Origin: JAQGMV01 sp035626595
Lineage (GTDB): Bacteria; Pseudomonadota; Gammaproteobacteria; Burkholderiales; SG8-41
Length of the DNA stretch: 64,000 bases
Assembly (NCBI GenBank): GCA_035626595.1
Contig: DASPNJ010000080.1
Coordinates: 1-64,000, forward strand
Direction of reading: 5' to 3'
The notes under the pieces were generated by a model. The model was given only the letters and a program-made list of their open reading frames with translations. It searched no databases and was not told the DNA's origin. Shown here piece by piece: positions 32,741-41,280 of this stretch. Both the position numbers and the translations under genes were made by a program. Position 1 is the stretch's first letter; every line of letters begins with the position of its first letter.

Positions 32741-34135
32741 TCAGCAGACGCCATCGAAGAAGCGGGACATGTCTTCGATCCGCTCGATGTTGCGCACCCG
32801 CTCGCCCACGATCCTGATCTGCTCCGGGTTGAGCGGCGCTGCACCGAGGCCGAAACATTCCGCGAATTTTTGATCGAGCTCGCTTGCGGTGAGCGGCGCC
32901 TGCGGGTCTCCCGGCACATGCTCGATGCGGCAGGAGACCTCGCCGTGATGCTTCGTGCGCAGGCGCACTACGACAGGCCCTCGCTCGGTAGCGAGTGAGG
33001 GATCGACCCGCACGCTGATTTTCTCGATGTGCCGGGTAATGGCCGGATCCCGCGCCGCCTGCTCCTGGATCTCGATGAGGCCGAGCTTGCGCCGTACCAG
33101 CGCGCACGCCATCGAATAACGGATATTGAACTGCGCCGCCACCTGCGCGTCGCCGCTGGGATCGTATCTGCCGCCGACGATGCGCTCGATATACGGCGTG
33201 ACCGTCACCTCCATCGACAGCACATCGTCCGGCTGCAGATCGTATTCACGCACCAGCCTCAGCATGCCTTCGACGGCCGTATGGTTACAGCCGCAGCTCG
33301 GAAACTTCTTGATCGTGAGATCGACGCTGTCGAAGCGGGTGCCCAGTTGACCGAGCAGCCGTTCGGCATCGCCTTCCTGATAGAGGCGATACAGCCCGAA
33401 CTTGCCTTCGATGACTTCCGTGGGGGCCGTCAGCCCGCGTTGCGCGAGCTGCGCCGCCTGCACGCCTGAGCGTGCGGCGAGCGCCGACAACATGCGTTTG
33501 GTGAGCGAAGGCTCGATGTTCGCCTGCTGCGTCCCGGAAGCCTGAATGAAAGCCATGCCCAATGCATGCCGCGTCTGCAGGGTGTCGAGCTTCATGAGAC
33601 GCGCCGCGGCGGCAGCTGCGCCGAACGGCCCGAACACCGAGGTATAGCTCCAGCCGCGATGAGGATGTGCCGCGGCAGCGCCCAGTCGGTACATGACGTC
33701 CGAGCCGATCACCAGCGCGGCCAGAAAATCCTCGCCTGACGAGCGTTGCCGCTCCGCGAGCGCCAGCGCTGCGGGCAGCACGGAAATGCTCACGTGCACC
33801 GGCGCTTCGCGGCCGAGCGTGTCGTAATCGAGCGCGGCAGACGACATGCCGTTGATGAACGCCGCGGCCTGCGCCGGCAGGCGTCCGCCGTAGGCCCACG
33901 CGGTTGCATCCGCGCGCCCGCCTTCCTCGACGAGCAGCGCGTGCGCCTCGCGGCAGCCCGGTGCATCCGAGCCGGCCCACGCGACTGCGAGCGTGTCGAG
34001 CATGAAGAGCTTCGCTGCTTCGCGCGCGGCTTGCGGAATGTCGCCGTATCGCGTGCCCGCCACGTGCTCGGCGAGGGCGTGCGAAAGCGTTACCTGCGAG
34101 CGGGACGGTGTAGCCGTCGTTGCGAGGTCATTCAT
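32741..34135 (-). CDS. MmgE/PrpD family protein (2-methylcitrate-dehydratase-like)
   Basis: This 464-residue protein has an all-helical N-domain with FINGMSSAALDYDT and GSDVMYRLGAAA, and the substrate-domain motif KKFPSCGCNHTAVEGML. Start context is GGAGAATCACCCG-ATG. Family members dehydrate 2-methylcitrate, decarboxylate cis-aconitate or epimerise iminodisuccinate, and the precise role is unclear. It follows a second family member by 59 nt, and the two share only modest similarity. They are therefore probably two different enzymes or a heteromer rather than a recent duplication. Confidence 0.9.
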   Translation of the reverse strand: MNDLATTATPSRSQVTLSHALAEHVAGTRYGDIPQAAREAAKLFMLDTLAVAWAGSDAPGCREAHALLVEEGGRADATAWAYGGRLPAQAAAFINGMSSAALDYDTLGREAPVHVSISVLPAALALAERQRSSGEDFLAALVIGSDVMYRLGAAAAHPHRGWSYTSVFGPFGAAAAAARLMKLDTLQTRHALGMAFIQASGTQQANIEPSLTKRMLSALAARSGVQAAQLAQRGLTAPTEVIEGKFGLYRLYQEGDAERLLGQLGTRFDSVDLTIKKFPSCGCNHTAVEGMLRLVREYDLQPDDVLSMEVTVTPYIERIVGGRYDPSGDAQVAAQFNIRYSMACALVRRKLGLIEIQEQAARDPAITRHIEKISVRVDPSLATERGPVVVRLRTKHHGEVSCRIEHVPGDPQAPLTASELDQKFAECFGLGAAPLNPEQIRIVGERVRNIERIEDMSRFFDGVC

Positions 34136-34194
34136 CGGGTGATTCTCCGTTTCGCCACTGCGCAGGCCGCGCTGTGGGCGCTAAATCGATGCGA

Positions 34195-35532
34195 CTACGA
34201 GACCGCGGCCGTGCGCGCGATGCGCTCGACATCCGGCAGCTCCACGATCGTCGTGCAGTACTCGACCAGACGATCGATCTGCTGCGGCTTCAGGATGTCC
34301 GCGCAGAGCCGCCGGAATTTCTCCTCGAGCTGGGCATCGGTGAGCGGTTGCTTGAGGCTCCCCAGCGCATGCTCCACGTGCCGCGTGAGGCGCCGACCGT
34401 CGCGCAGCACGAGCTCCATTCGGACTTCGTCGGCTGCTATGCCGGGGTCGACGGCGACCACGACCTTGTCGCTCAGCGCCACCACCTGCGGATCGAGCAC
34501 GCGCCCGTCCGTGAACTGATCTTCCTCGACGCGCCGGTCGATGAACGACACGGCCACGCAATGCGAGACGCTGAACTTGCCGTCGACGCCGACCTGCGGA
34601 TGCCGTTTGCCCGTGACTTCCTGCACCAGGAAGTTCACCTGCAGGCGCACCGACTCGACGTCTGCCGCGGCGATCCCTTCCTCGCGCGCGAAATGGAGGC
34701 ACGCGTCTATGATCGGATGCAGAACGACGCCGCAGGGATAGGGCTTGTACGTGTTTACGAGCACCTCGAAGCGGCTGCCCCAGCCGTCCAGGATCTCGTC
34801 GAGATTGCGTTCCTGCGAGAGCACGTTCGCAAAGCCGCGCGGCGCTTCGAGAATGCGCTCGGAGGCCGTGAAGTTTCGTTGCGCCAGGAACGCCGCGGTC
34901 ATACCGTCGCGCGCCGCATGCCCCGGATGCAGGAACTTGCCCATCGTATTGAGGTTCTCCCGCAAGCCGGAGGCTTGCGTGCCCGCCAACCCCAACGCGT
35001 AGGCCATCTGCTGCTGATCGAGGCCGAGCAGCTTTCCGACGGCGACCGCAGCGCCGAAGACGCCCGCAGTGGAGGTGGAGTGCCAGCCGATGTTGTAGTG
35101 CGCGGGGCACACCGCGTTGCCGATGCGGCAGGCGACTTCGATGCCGAGCGCAAACGCGTGAATGAAGTCGGCCCCGCTGACGGGTCGATATTCACCGAGC
35201 GCGAGTATCGCCGGCGCGATCGGCGGGCTCGGATGGATGACGGTGCGCAGATGCGTGTCGTCGAAATCGAATACATGCGAGCTGATGCCGTTCACCCATG
35301 CGGCATGGAAGATGTCGAGCCGGTGGGACGTGCCTATCGCCGTGGCCTGACGCGGTCCGGTGAACGCGCAGGCGAGCGCGAGCGCGGTCTCGCTCGCCTC
35401 GTGTCGCGTGCCGCCGATCGTGCAGCCGAGCCAGTTGAAGAAGGAGCGGCGGGCTTCGTTCCTGACGCTAGACGGAATGTCCGCCCATTTCGACTCGACC
35501 ACCTTGTTCGCAAGCTCGCGCGTGAGTTCCAA
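34195..35532 (-). CDS. MmgE/PrpD family protein
   Basis: This is 445 residues from a TTG start with GAGGAAG upstream. The family landmarks are AAWVNGISSHVFDFDDTHLRTVIHPSPPIAPAILAL, GIEVACRIGNAVCP and YKPYPCGVVLHPIIDACL. The FDDTH motif is close to that of fungal and bacterial PrpD/cis-aconitate decarboxylase relatives. It lies 24 nt downstream of the receptor at 35557-36534, so receptor and enzyme are probably co-transcribed and act on the same polycarboxylate-type compound (inference). Confidence 0.9.
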   Translation of the reverse strand: MELTRELANKVVESKWADIPSSVRNEARRSFFNWLGCTIGGTRHEASETALALACAFTGPRQATAIGTSHRLDIFHAAWVNGISSHVFDFDDTHLRTVIHPSPPIAPAILALGEYRPVSGADFIHAFALGIEVACRIGNAVCPAHYNIGWHSTSTAGVFGAAVAVGKLLGLDQQQMAYALGLAGTQASGLRENLNTMGKFLHPGHAARDGMTAAFLAQRNFTASERILEAPRGFANVLSQERNLDEILDGWGSRFEVLVNTYKPYPCGVVLHPIIDACLHFAREEGIAAADVESVRLQVNFLVQEVTGKRHPQVGVDGKFSVSHCVAVSFIDRRVEEDQFTDGRVLDPQVVALSDKVVVAVDPGIAADEVRMELVLRDGRRLTRHVEHALGSLKQPLTDAQLEEKFRRLCADILKPQQIDRLVEYCTTIVELPDVERIARTAAVS

Positions 35533-35556
35533 GTGACTTCCTCGTTAGTCGGACTG

Positions 35557-36534
35557 CTACACCGTGGGGATGCCCGCTTCCTTGATCACCTTACGCCACT
35601 TCGGGATGTCGGAGCGGATCAGCGCACCGAACTCTTCGGGTGTCGTCGGCGCCGGCTCCATGCCCGCTGCCCGCAGCTTCTTGATGAGGTCCGGCGAGCG
35701 CAGCACTTGCACCGTCGCCTGATTCAGGCGCTCGATGCGCGCCTTCGGCGTTCCTGCAGGCGCGAGCAATCCGAACCAGGTGCTGAACTCGAATCCCGGC
35801 ACACCGCTCTCGGCTATCGTCGGCACGTCGGGCAGAACCGACGAGCGCTTGCCGCTGCTCACCGCGAGCACGCGCACCCTGCCGCTCTTGATGTGCGGGA
35901 ACGCGGTCGGTATCGGCGTGAGCACGGCCTGCACTTCTCCGCCGATCATGCCGGCGACGGCAGGACCACCGCCTTTGTAAGGAACGTGATGCAGCTTCAT
36001 CCCGGCGACGCTTTGCAGGTACGACATCGAGAGGTGCGTCGAGCTGCCGACGCCGGCCGAGCCGAAGACGATCTTGCCGGGTTGCGCCTTCGCGGCCTTG
36101 ACCAGGTCCGCGACGGTCTTGAAACGCGTGTCCTTGTTCACGACGAGCGCGCTGGGCGCGAGACCGACGACCGATATCGGGGTCAGCGCATCCAGTGCGC
36201 GGTAGCCGCGCTTGGGACGGAGCGTTTCGTTCACCGCGAGCCCGATGTTCGCGAGCAGGATCGTGTAGCCGTCGGGCGTCGCCTGCGTCGCGAGCAGGGT
36301 GCCCACCGCGCTGCCGGCGCCGCCGCGGTTGTCGACGACCAACTGCTGACCGAGCTCCTCGGTCAAAGCATCGGCCACTATGCGCGCCGAAAAATCGGTC
36401 GTGCCCCCCGGCGAGAACGGCACGATGAGTCGAATAGCGCGTTCCGGATAATTCGTTGCCTGCGCCGCCAAAGCTTGCGCGCTTGATGCTGAGATCGCCG
36501 CCAGTAGAGAGATGCTGAACAATCGGCTGCTCAT
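35557..36534 (-). CDS. TTT (Bug) family periplasmic solute receptor
   Basis: This is 325 residues from the ATG at 36534, chosen because GAGGAGG lies about 5 nt upstream; the frame reaches 36612 without such a site. A signal peptide of about 25 residues (SAQALAAQA) precedes NYPERAIRLIVPFSPGGTTD. DNRGGAGSAVGT, PDGYTILLA and HVPYKGGGPA are present. It heads the operon with two MmgE/PrpD genes. The upstream region has an unusual spaced 12-bp inverted repeat. Confidence 0.95.
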   Translation of the reverse strand: MSSRLFSISLLAAISASSAQALAAQATNYPERAIRLIVPFSPGGTTDFSARIVADALTEELGQQLVVDNRGGAGSAVGTLLATQATPDGYTILLANIGLAVNETLRPKRGYRALDALTPISVVGLAPSALVVNKDTRFKTVADLVKAAKAQPGKIVFGSAGVGSSTHLSMSYLQSVAGMKLHHVPYKGGGPAVAGMIGGEVQAVLTPIPTAFPHIKSGRVRVLAVSSGKRSSVLPDVPTIAESGVPGFEFSTWFGLLAPAGTPKARIERLNQATVQVLRSPDLIKKLRAAGMEPAPTTPEEFGALIRSDIPKWRKVIKEAGIPTV

Positions 36535-36547
36535 CACAGTCCTCCTC

Positions 36548-36619
36548 GTCTTATTTGGTGGGATACCGTTTGACACTACGAATCGTTTGGCGATTCGTCG
36601 CCACCTTACCAAATAAGAC
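36548..36619. promoter_or_regulatory. Spaced 12-bp inverted repeat enclosing a second hairpin
   Basis: GTCTTATTTGGT (36548-36559) and its exact reverse complement ACCAAATAAGAC (36608-36619) flank an inner dyad, CGAATCG-TTTGG-CGATTCG (36579-36597). The block starts 14 nt upstream of the receptor start (36534, minus). It is AT-rich compared with its surroundings. It could be a looped operator or a 5' UTR structure. The rest of the gap to 36769 holds nothing I recognise. Confidence 0.6.
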
Positions 36620-36769
36620 GCCGCGCGCGTTGCGACCCAACTCCAAGGTATGTGCGCACGCAGTCCGGCTCCGCTTCGGCTCCAGCACGGCGTTTATTCA
36701 GGCTCGATGCCGTCGCGTCCGCCGCGCGCAACTATTGAACGCCTCTCGAAGGAGGCTGTCGGATTGCAG

Positions 36770-37051
36770 ATGAACGAACGCCACGACCCACATTCATTGC
36801 CCGGTCACGCCCCTTTGCTGCGCTGGTCTCAGCGCGTGCTGATTGCCGCGGTTGGCGCGGCGCTCGCGATCGCTGCGTTCTTCTTCCTGGTATTCGCGCT
36901 CATCGCGGGAGCGATCGTCGTGTCCGCGATCGGTCTGCGCTTGTGGTGGGTCATGCGCAAGCTCCGCGCGGAGGCGAGAAACACCGCAGCGCTGGAAGGC
37001 GAGTACACCGTAGTCGAGCGTGCCGGCACGGCGGAGCGCCTCGAGCGCTAA
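36770..37051 (+). CDS. Small membrane protein, unknown function
   Basis: This is 93 residues from the ATG at 36770, with AAGGAGG 14 nt upstream; a TTG at 36764 is better spaced and is an alternative start. After a polar N-terminus (MNERHDPHSLPGHAP) comes a long hydrophobic segment, VLIAAVGAALAIAAFFFLVFALIAGAIVV. It is long enough for two helices in a tight hairpin, and a basic and then acidic tail follows. Similar short open frames with this layout are common in Burkholderiales, but no function is known to me. It is convergent with the receptor at 37061. Confidence 0.65.
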   Translation: MNERHDPHSLPGHAPLLRWSQRVLIAAVGAALAIAAFFFLVFALIAGAIVVSAIGLRLWWVMRKLRAEARNTAALEGEYTVVERAGTAERLER

Positions 37052-37060
37052 GGGTTTTAG

Positions 37061-38032
37061 CTATTCGGGCTTGATGCCGGCCGCCCGGATGACTTTGCCC
37101 CATTTGTCGAGCTCGCCCTTCACGAAGCCGGCAAACTGCTCGGGCTTGCTCGTGAGCGGCTCGAACGCGAGCTTCTCGAGCTGCTGACGGTACTCCGGGA
37201 CCGACGCGAGGCTGACGAGCTCCGCATTCAGCCGCGCGACGATTTCGCGCGGCGTCGCCGCCGGCGCGACGATCGCGTACCACGAGCCGAGCTCGACGCC
37301 GCGCACGCCGGATTCGACCAGCGTCGGCACCTCCGGCGCGAGCGGCGAGCGGGCGGGGCTCGTCACTGCGAGTGCGGTGAGACGTTTGGTGCGGATGTGC
37401 GGCAGCACCGCGGTCGTGCTGCTGAACATCATGTGTGCTTCGCCGGTCACCACCGCGAGCGCCGCGGCGGCCGCGCCCTTGTAAGGCACGTGAACGATGT
37501 CGATGCCTGCTGCCGATTTGAAGAGCTCGGCGATCAAATGGAAGTTCGCGCCCGTTCCGCTCGACGCGTAGTTGAGCTGGCCCGGCCGCGCGCGCGCGAA
37601 GGCGATGAGGTCTTTCACCGAGCGCACCGGAATCGACGGATGCACGACGAGGATGTGATAGGACGAAGCGATGAGGCTCGCCGCTGTGAAATCCCGCACG
37701 GGGTCGTACGGCACTTTCTCGAGGTTGGGTCTGAGCGCGAGCGGCCCGACGAAGCCCAACAGCAGCGTGTAGCCGTCGGGTGTGGCGCGCGCGCCGATCT
37801 CGGTCCCGATGACGCCGCTCGCGCCCGCACGATTGTCCACGACGATCTGCTGTCCGAGACGCTCGCCGAGCTTTTGCGCCACGAGCCGGCCGACGAAATC
37901 GTTCCCGCCGCCCGGCGGAAACGGCACGATCAGACGGATCGGACGGGTCGGATAGCTTTGCTGCGCGCTCGCGCTGAAGACGACGATCAGAGCGCCGATG
38001 AGGAAAGCGAACGTGCGTCGTGCGATCTTCAT
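37061..38032 (-). CDS. TTT (Bug) family periplasmic solute receptor
   Basis: This 323-residue receptor has a signal peptide ending VFSASAQ and mature start QSYPTRPIRLIVPFPPGGGND. DNRAGASGVIGTE, PDGYTLLLG and HVPYKGAAAA are intact. It is the last gene of the eight-gene minus-strand operon, 17 nt after the FAD dehydrogenase. The operon therefore contains two receptors, this one and 42914-43918, which may bring in two related ligands or a substrate and a co-substrate. Confidence 0.95.
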   Translation of the reverse strand: MKIARRTFAFLIGALIVVFSASAQQSYPTRPIRLIVPFPPGGGNDFVGRLVAQKLGERLGQQIVVDNRAGASGVIGTEIGARATPDGYTLLLGFVGPLALRPNLEKVPYDPVRDFTAASLIASSYHILVVHPSIPVRSVKDLIAFARARPGQLNYASSGTGANFHLIAELFKSAAGIDIVHVPYKGAAAAALAVVTGEAHMMFSSTTAVLPHIRTKRLTALAVTSPARSPLAPEVPTLVESGVRGVELGSWYAIVAPAATPREIVARLNAELVSLASVPEYRQQLEKLAFEPLTSKPEQFAGFVKGELDKWGKVIRAAGIKPE

Positions 38033-38049
38033 GCGTGCTCCTACTAGCT

Positions 38050-39636
38050 TCAGACGCTGTGCAGGCTGGCTTTCGCGTCAGCCGCGTCCCACGGCGCGGC
38101 TCGCGCCGCCTCACGACCCGCGATGCGTCCGGTGATCAGGCATTCGGCGAGGTTGCCGCCGCTCAGATAGAGGTGGCCCCAGATGCTGCCGAGCTCGCCG
38201 GCTTCGTACAGCCGTGGGATCAGCTCCCCGAACGGATTCAGCACCCGCTGCCGCGCATCGTGCACCGGTCCGCCCTGGGTGTTCGAGACGACTGGCCAGA
38301 CTTTGCCGCAGTAATAGGGCGGCGTTGCGATCGGCACCATCGTGATCGCGGGGCGGCCGAAATCATCGTCGCGCTGTTGCGCGCATTGGGCGTTCCAGCG
38401 ATTCAGGGTGCCCGCGAGCATCCCTGCGTCGACCGCCAGCAGCGCCGCCAGCTCTTCGACCGTGTTCGCCTTGCGCAGGATGCCGAGCTCGACTTCCTTG
38501 AGATTGTCCGCGCTCCACTGGTAGCGCACCGCGTTGCGGTCGTTGTACACCGCGCTCGCGAGCGGATACAGCTTGCGGCCTTCCTCATCGAGCACGACGT
38601 GGGCCGGGATGTACGGAAAGCTCTGCGTGACCGGATCGAACACGTCGAACGAGCGCTGCGCGGTGTCGTTGGTGTACGGCGGGCATTCGTTCATGAAGCG
38701 CTCGCCGGTCTTCCCGAGCAGGATCCACGACAGCTTGAAATCGCGCACCGCCGTCCCGGGAATCCAGTCGGGCAGGCGCTTCATTCTGATGCCGACTGGG
38801 TAGCTGGGATCCGGATGCCGGAAGCCATAACCACCGTGGTAGTGCCACATGTGCCAGAGATCGGCGCCAACGGCCTGCGCCATGCGAATGCCGTCTCCGG
38901 TATTGCCGAGACCGACCGCGGGCAGCACCTGATCGTCCTGCCAGTACTGGCGCTGCATCGCCGGGTCGGCTTCGAAGCCGCCGCACGCGAGGATGACTGC
39001 GCGCCGCGCCTTGATCGTGCGCGTCGCGCCCGCCGTTTCGACGACGACGCCGGTCACTGCGCCGGTCTCGTCGGTCACGAGCCGCCGCGCCGGTGTGGCG
39101 AGCCGTACTTCGATCGGCCGGCGGCGCACGTTGTCCTCCAGCACCTTGAAGAGGTTCGCGCCCGAGCTCGACTTCGATCGGCTGCGATTCACGATCGCAT
39201 GCGGGTACGACACGTTCGCATCGAATCCGGGCACCGATTCGATGTCGATGAACTGCAGCGTCCCGGTGCCCGGGAAAGGGTAGTTGCCTTCGCGCGTGCG
39301 GCCGATGCCGATCATCTTCGCGCCGTTTACTTCGACGAGCGAACGCATGTACTCCGGAAGCTCGACCATGCCGTCTGCGAAAGCGCGCAGCACGTCGTCG
39401 GGTGTCTTGCCGCCGTTGGTCGCCTTCAGGTACTCGAACGCCTGATCGGCGTCCGCGGCGATGCGGATGCCGCCGCCCGCGCACACCGAGATGCCGCCCG
39501 GATCGGGCATTTTCTCGATGACCAGCACGCGTGCGCCGGCGTCGCTGGCTTCAATGGCCGAGGTGGCACCGCCGAAGCCGTAGCCGACGACGATGACGTC
39601 GAACTCCTCGTCGAAGCGCGGCTTCGCGAGCCTCAC
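38050..39636 (-). CDS. FAD-dependent dehydrogenase/reductase (TcuA / fumarate reductase flavoprotein type)
   Basis: This is 528 residues from a GTG at 39636 that overlaps the UGSC selenoprotein stop (GTGA). The FAD motif is VIVVGYGFGGATSAIEASDAGARVLVIEKMPDPGG, with a second at ACGGFEADPAM and a C-terminal FAD segment YEAGELGSIWGHLYLSGGNLAECLITGRIAGREAA. This architecture is shared by fumarate reductase, 3-ketosteroid dehydrogenase and tricarballylate dehydrogenase (TcuA), which oxidise or reduce a C-C bond next to a carbonyl. Location between two TTT-linked modules favours a carboxylic acid substrate. It is the only obvious redox flavoenzyme in the UGSC operon and may be a redox partner. Confidence 0.9.
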   Translation of the reverse strand: MRLAKPRFDEEFDVIVVGYGFGGATSAIEASDAGARVLVIEKMPDPGGISVCAGGGIRIAADADQAFEYLKATNGGKTPDDVLRAFADGMVELPEYMRSLVEVNGAKMIGIGRTREGNYPFPGTGTLQFIDIESVPGFDANVSYPHAIVNRSRSKSSSGANLFKVLEDNVRRRPIEVRLATPARRLVTDETGAVTGVVVETAGATRTIKARRAVILACGGFEADPAMQRQYWQDDQVLPAVGLGNTGDGIRMAQAVGADLWHMWHYHGGYGFRHPDPSYPVGIRMKRLPDWIPGTAVRDFKLSWILLGKTGERFMNECPPYTNDTAQRSFDVFDPVTQSFPYIPAHVVLDEEGRKLYPLASAVYNDRNAVRYQWSADNLKEVELGILRKANTVEELAALLAVDAGMLAGTLNRWNAQCAQQRDDDFGRPAITMVPIATPPYYCGKVWPVVSNTQGGPVHDARQRVLNPFGELIPRLYEAGELGSIWGHLYLSGGNLAECLITGRIAGREAARAAPWDAADAKASLHSV

Positions 39637-40169
39637 TTCGGACCGCCAACGATCAGCTTCGGAAACTCCTCGACCGCTTTCAGCGCTTTCTGGACTTCCA
39701 CCGGCGCCGACAGATTGCCGACCGCGAACTGCGGATAGACATACAGCCTCAGGTCATCGACCCCCAGGCCTTTCGCCTGCGCGCGCGCCGCGCGCTCGAA
39801 ACGATCGTGCGTGAACACCACGGCCGGCTTGCCCGCTTTCTGCACTTCGATCCCGTCGCGCACGGCGCCGGAGGTGCAGGAGCCTCAGGCCGCGAGGCCG
39901 ACGAGGGCGTAATCGATGTCCTCGATCAGCTTCGCCATCTCCGCTTTCGGCGCAGGCGCCCAGGTGTTCTCTTTGTAGATGCGCACGACGGACGCAGGCC
40001 CGAACTGCTTCTCGATCTGCTCTTCCAGCGCGGCCCAGAACGCGAGCCCGGATTTGTGCTGATTGAAGATGTAGCCGACGCGCTTGCCTTTGAGCTCGTC
40101 CAGCGGGAGCTCTTCGCGGCGCTCCACGCGTGCGACGGTGCCGGTCGGATCGAGCAGTCGTATGGTCAT
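39633..40169 (-). CDS. UGSC-family selenoprotein B (in-frame UGA read as selenocysteine)
   Basis: This is one gene of 178 codons, 40169 to 39633, interrupted only by TGA at codon 95 (39887-39885). The frame continues without a break: YALVGLAA-U-GSCTSGAVRDGIEVQKAG. The paralogue at 41281-41811 has the same TGA at the same codon and matches on both sides of it. The motif Sec-Gly-Ser-Cys defines the UGSC-containing selenoproteins reported from marine metagenomes. The Sec/Cys pair suggests a redox or substrate-reducing role; the reaction is unknown. AGAGAGG lies before the ATG. It starts 12 nt after Cys-rich protein B and its stop overlaps the FAD dehydrogenase start. A pseudogene reading is unlikely because both halves are conserved. 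Confidence 0.85.
39853..39871 (-). promoter_or_regulatory. Candidate bacterial SECIS element of selenoprotein B
   Basis: In the mRNA this is nucleotides 17 to 35 counted from the U of the UGA. CCGGCGC pairs with GCGC-ga-CGG, giving a 7-bp stem with a 2-nt bulge and a CGU apical loop about 20 nt after the UGA. It lies within 38 bases identical to the other UGSC gene (39853-39890). The small loop with an early G and its distance fit the general bacterial SECIS pattern. Alternative pairings are possible. Confidence 0.5.
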
Positions 40170-40181
40170 GTGAGGCCTCTC

Positions 40182-41255
40182 TCAGTTTTGCGGAAAGACG
40201 ACTTTGCGGTGTGTCGGGCGTCCGCGGTTTGCGCCCCAGCCCTCGCACAGCGACGAGAACCCGCCGCCGGAGCCCCAGCCGCCCGCGACGACGATCTGGA
40301 TCTCTTCCTCGCTGCGGATGTACGGCACCCGCGCGTCGTCGTTCGTGGGATCGGTCTGGTATTTCCAGTGCATCGGATGCGATTCGTGGATCGCCGGCCC
40401 GCGCTTGATCTCGCGCACCGGGCGCGTCGCGCGGCGCATCAGCTCGCGCTTCACGTCGGACTTGCTGAAGCCGGCATTCGCGATGTTTCGCGCGGCCATC
40501 GGGCCGAGCACCATCACCATATCGCCGCCGCAGATCCCGGAGCTGCCGAGCGAAGCGATCGAATCGGCGAGTATGGTGAGGATCGTGTCGGCGGAGAGGT
40601 ATCCGGCACCGGTTTCGATCACCTGTGGACCGGCCACCGCGTGCACGGCGACGACAGTCTCGTCGGCGCCGTAGCCGAGCTCGACGTTCAGCGTCTGCCA
40701 CGGGTTCGCCTCTTCATCGTCCGCGATGCAGAAGCTGTAATAGCCCGGATGTCCCTGCGTTGTCTTGCACGGCTCGCCGGGAAAGCCGCCGCCGAGATTC
40801 CAGAGGATGAGGCGTACGGCGCGGCCGATCGTCGCGCTCGGCCGGCAGCCGTGGCCGAACGCGCATTCCTTGGTGTTGAAGCCGAGCGTCTTCACCGCGG
40901 GACCGCTCACGATCACGAGCGGCGCGCAGCTATGCGTCGTCGTCTGCACGCCGTTGATGTTGAACTTCTCTTCGAGTATCGCCTGCAGGGCGGCGATCAC
41001 GATCGGCACGTATTCGGGTTTGCAGCCCGCCATCACGCAGTTGATGGCGATCGTTTCGATGGTGGCGACGCCGTCGCGCGGCGGCACCATTCCGATCACC
41101 TCCTGTGGATCGCGCCCGAGATGTTTGACGATGCGCTCCACCGCATCCGCGGTGGGGGGCACGACCGGCAGCCCGTCGGTCCACTTGCGCTCGTAGCAGA
41201 GCTCGATCGCGGACTGGATGTCGTTCGATTCGAATACGCGGGAAGCGAGCTGCAT
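40182..41255 (-). CDS. UGSC-associated Cys-rich protein B, unknown function
   Basis: This 357-residue protein is paralogous to the one at 41808-42887. For the first 180 residues they align without gaps. Six Cys sit at identical positions in both (20, 78, 110, 137, 163, 176) in blocks such as AGCKPEYVP, NGVQTTTH(x)CAPLV, FGHGCR and GEPCKTT. A further Cys is shared near the C-terminus (GGFSSLCEGWG). Invariant Cys and His suggest a metal or iron-sulfur site or a reactive thiol centre. No signal peptide is seen, so it is probably cytoplasmic. Each copy directly precedes a UGSC selenoprotein gene, implying a two-protein enzyme. I do not recognise a named family. Confidence 0.85.
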   Translation of the reverse strand: MQLASRVFESNDIQSAIELCYERKWTDGLPVVPPTADAVERIVKHLGRDPQEVIGMVPPRDGVATIETIAINCVMAGCKPEYVPIVIAALQAILEEKFNINGVQTTTHSCAPLVIVSGPAVKTLGFNTKECAFGHGCRPSATIGRAVRLILWNLGGGFPGEPCKTTQGHPGYYSFCIADDEEANPWQTLNVELGYGADETVVAVHAVAGPQVIETGAGYLSADTILTILADSIASLGSSGICGGDMVMVLGPMAARNIANAGFSKSDVKRELMRRATRPVREIKRGPAIHESHPMHWKYQTDPTNDDARVPYIRSEEEIQIVVAGGWGSGGGFSSLCEGWGANRGRPTHRKVVFPQN

Positions 41256-41280
41256 GCAAAGAATCCTCTTGTCGTGCGGG

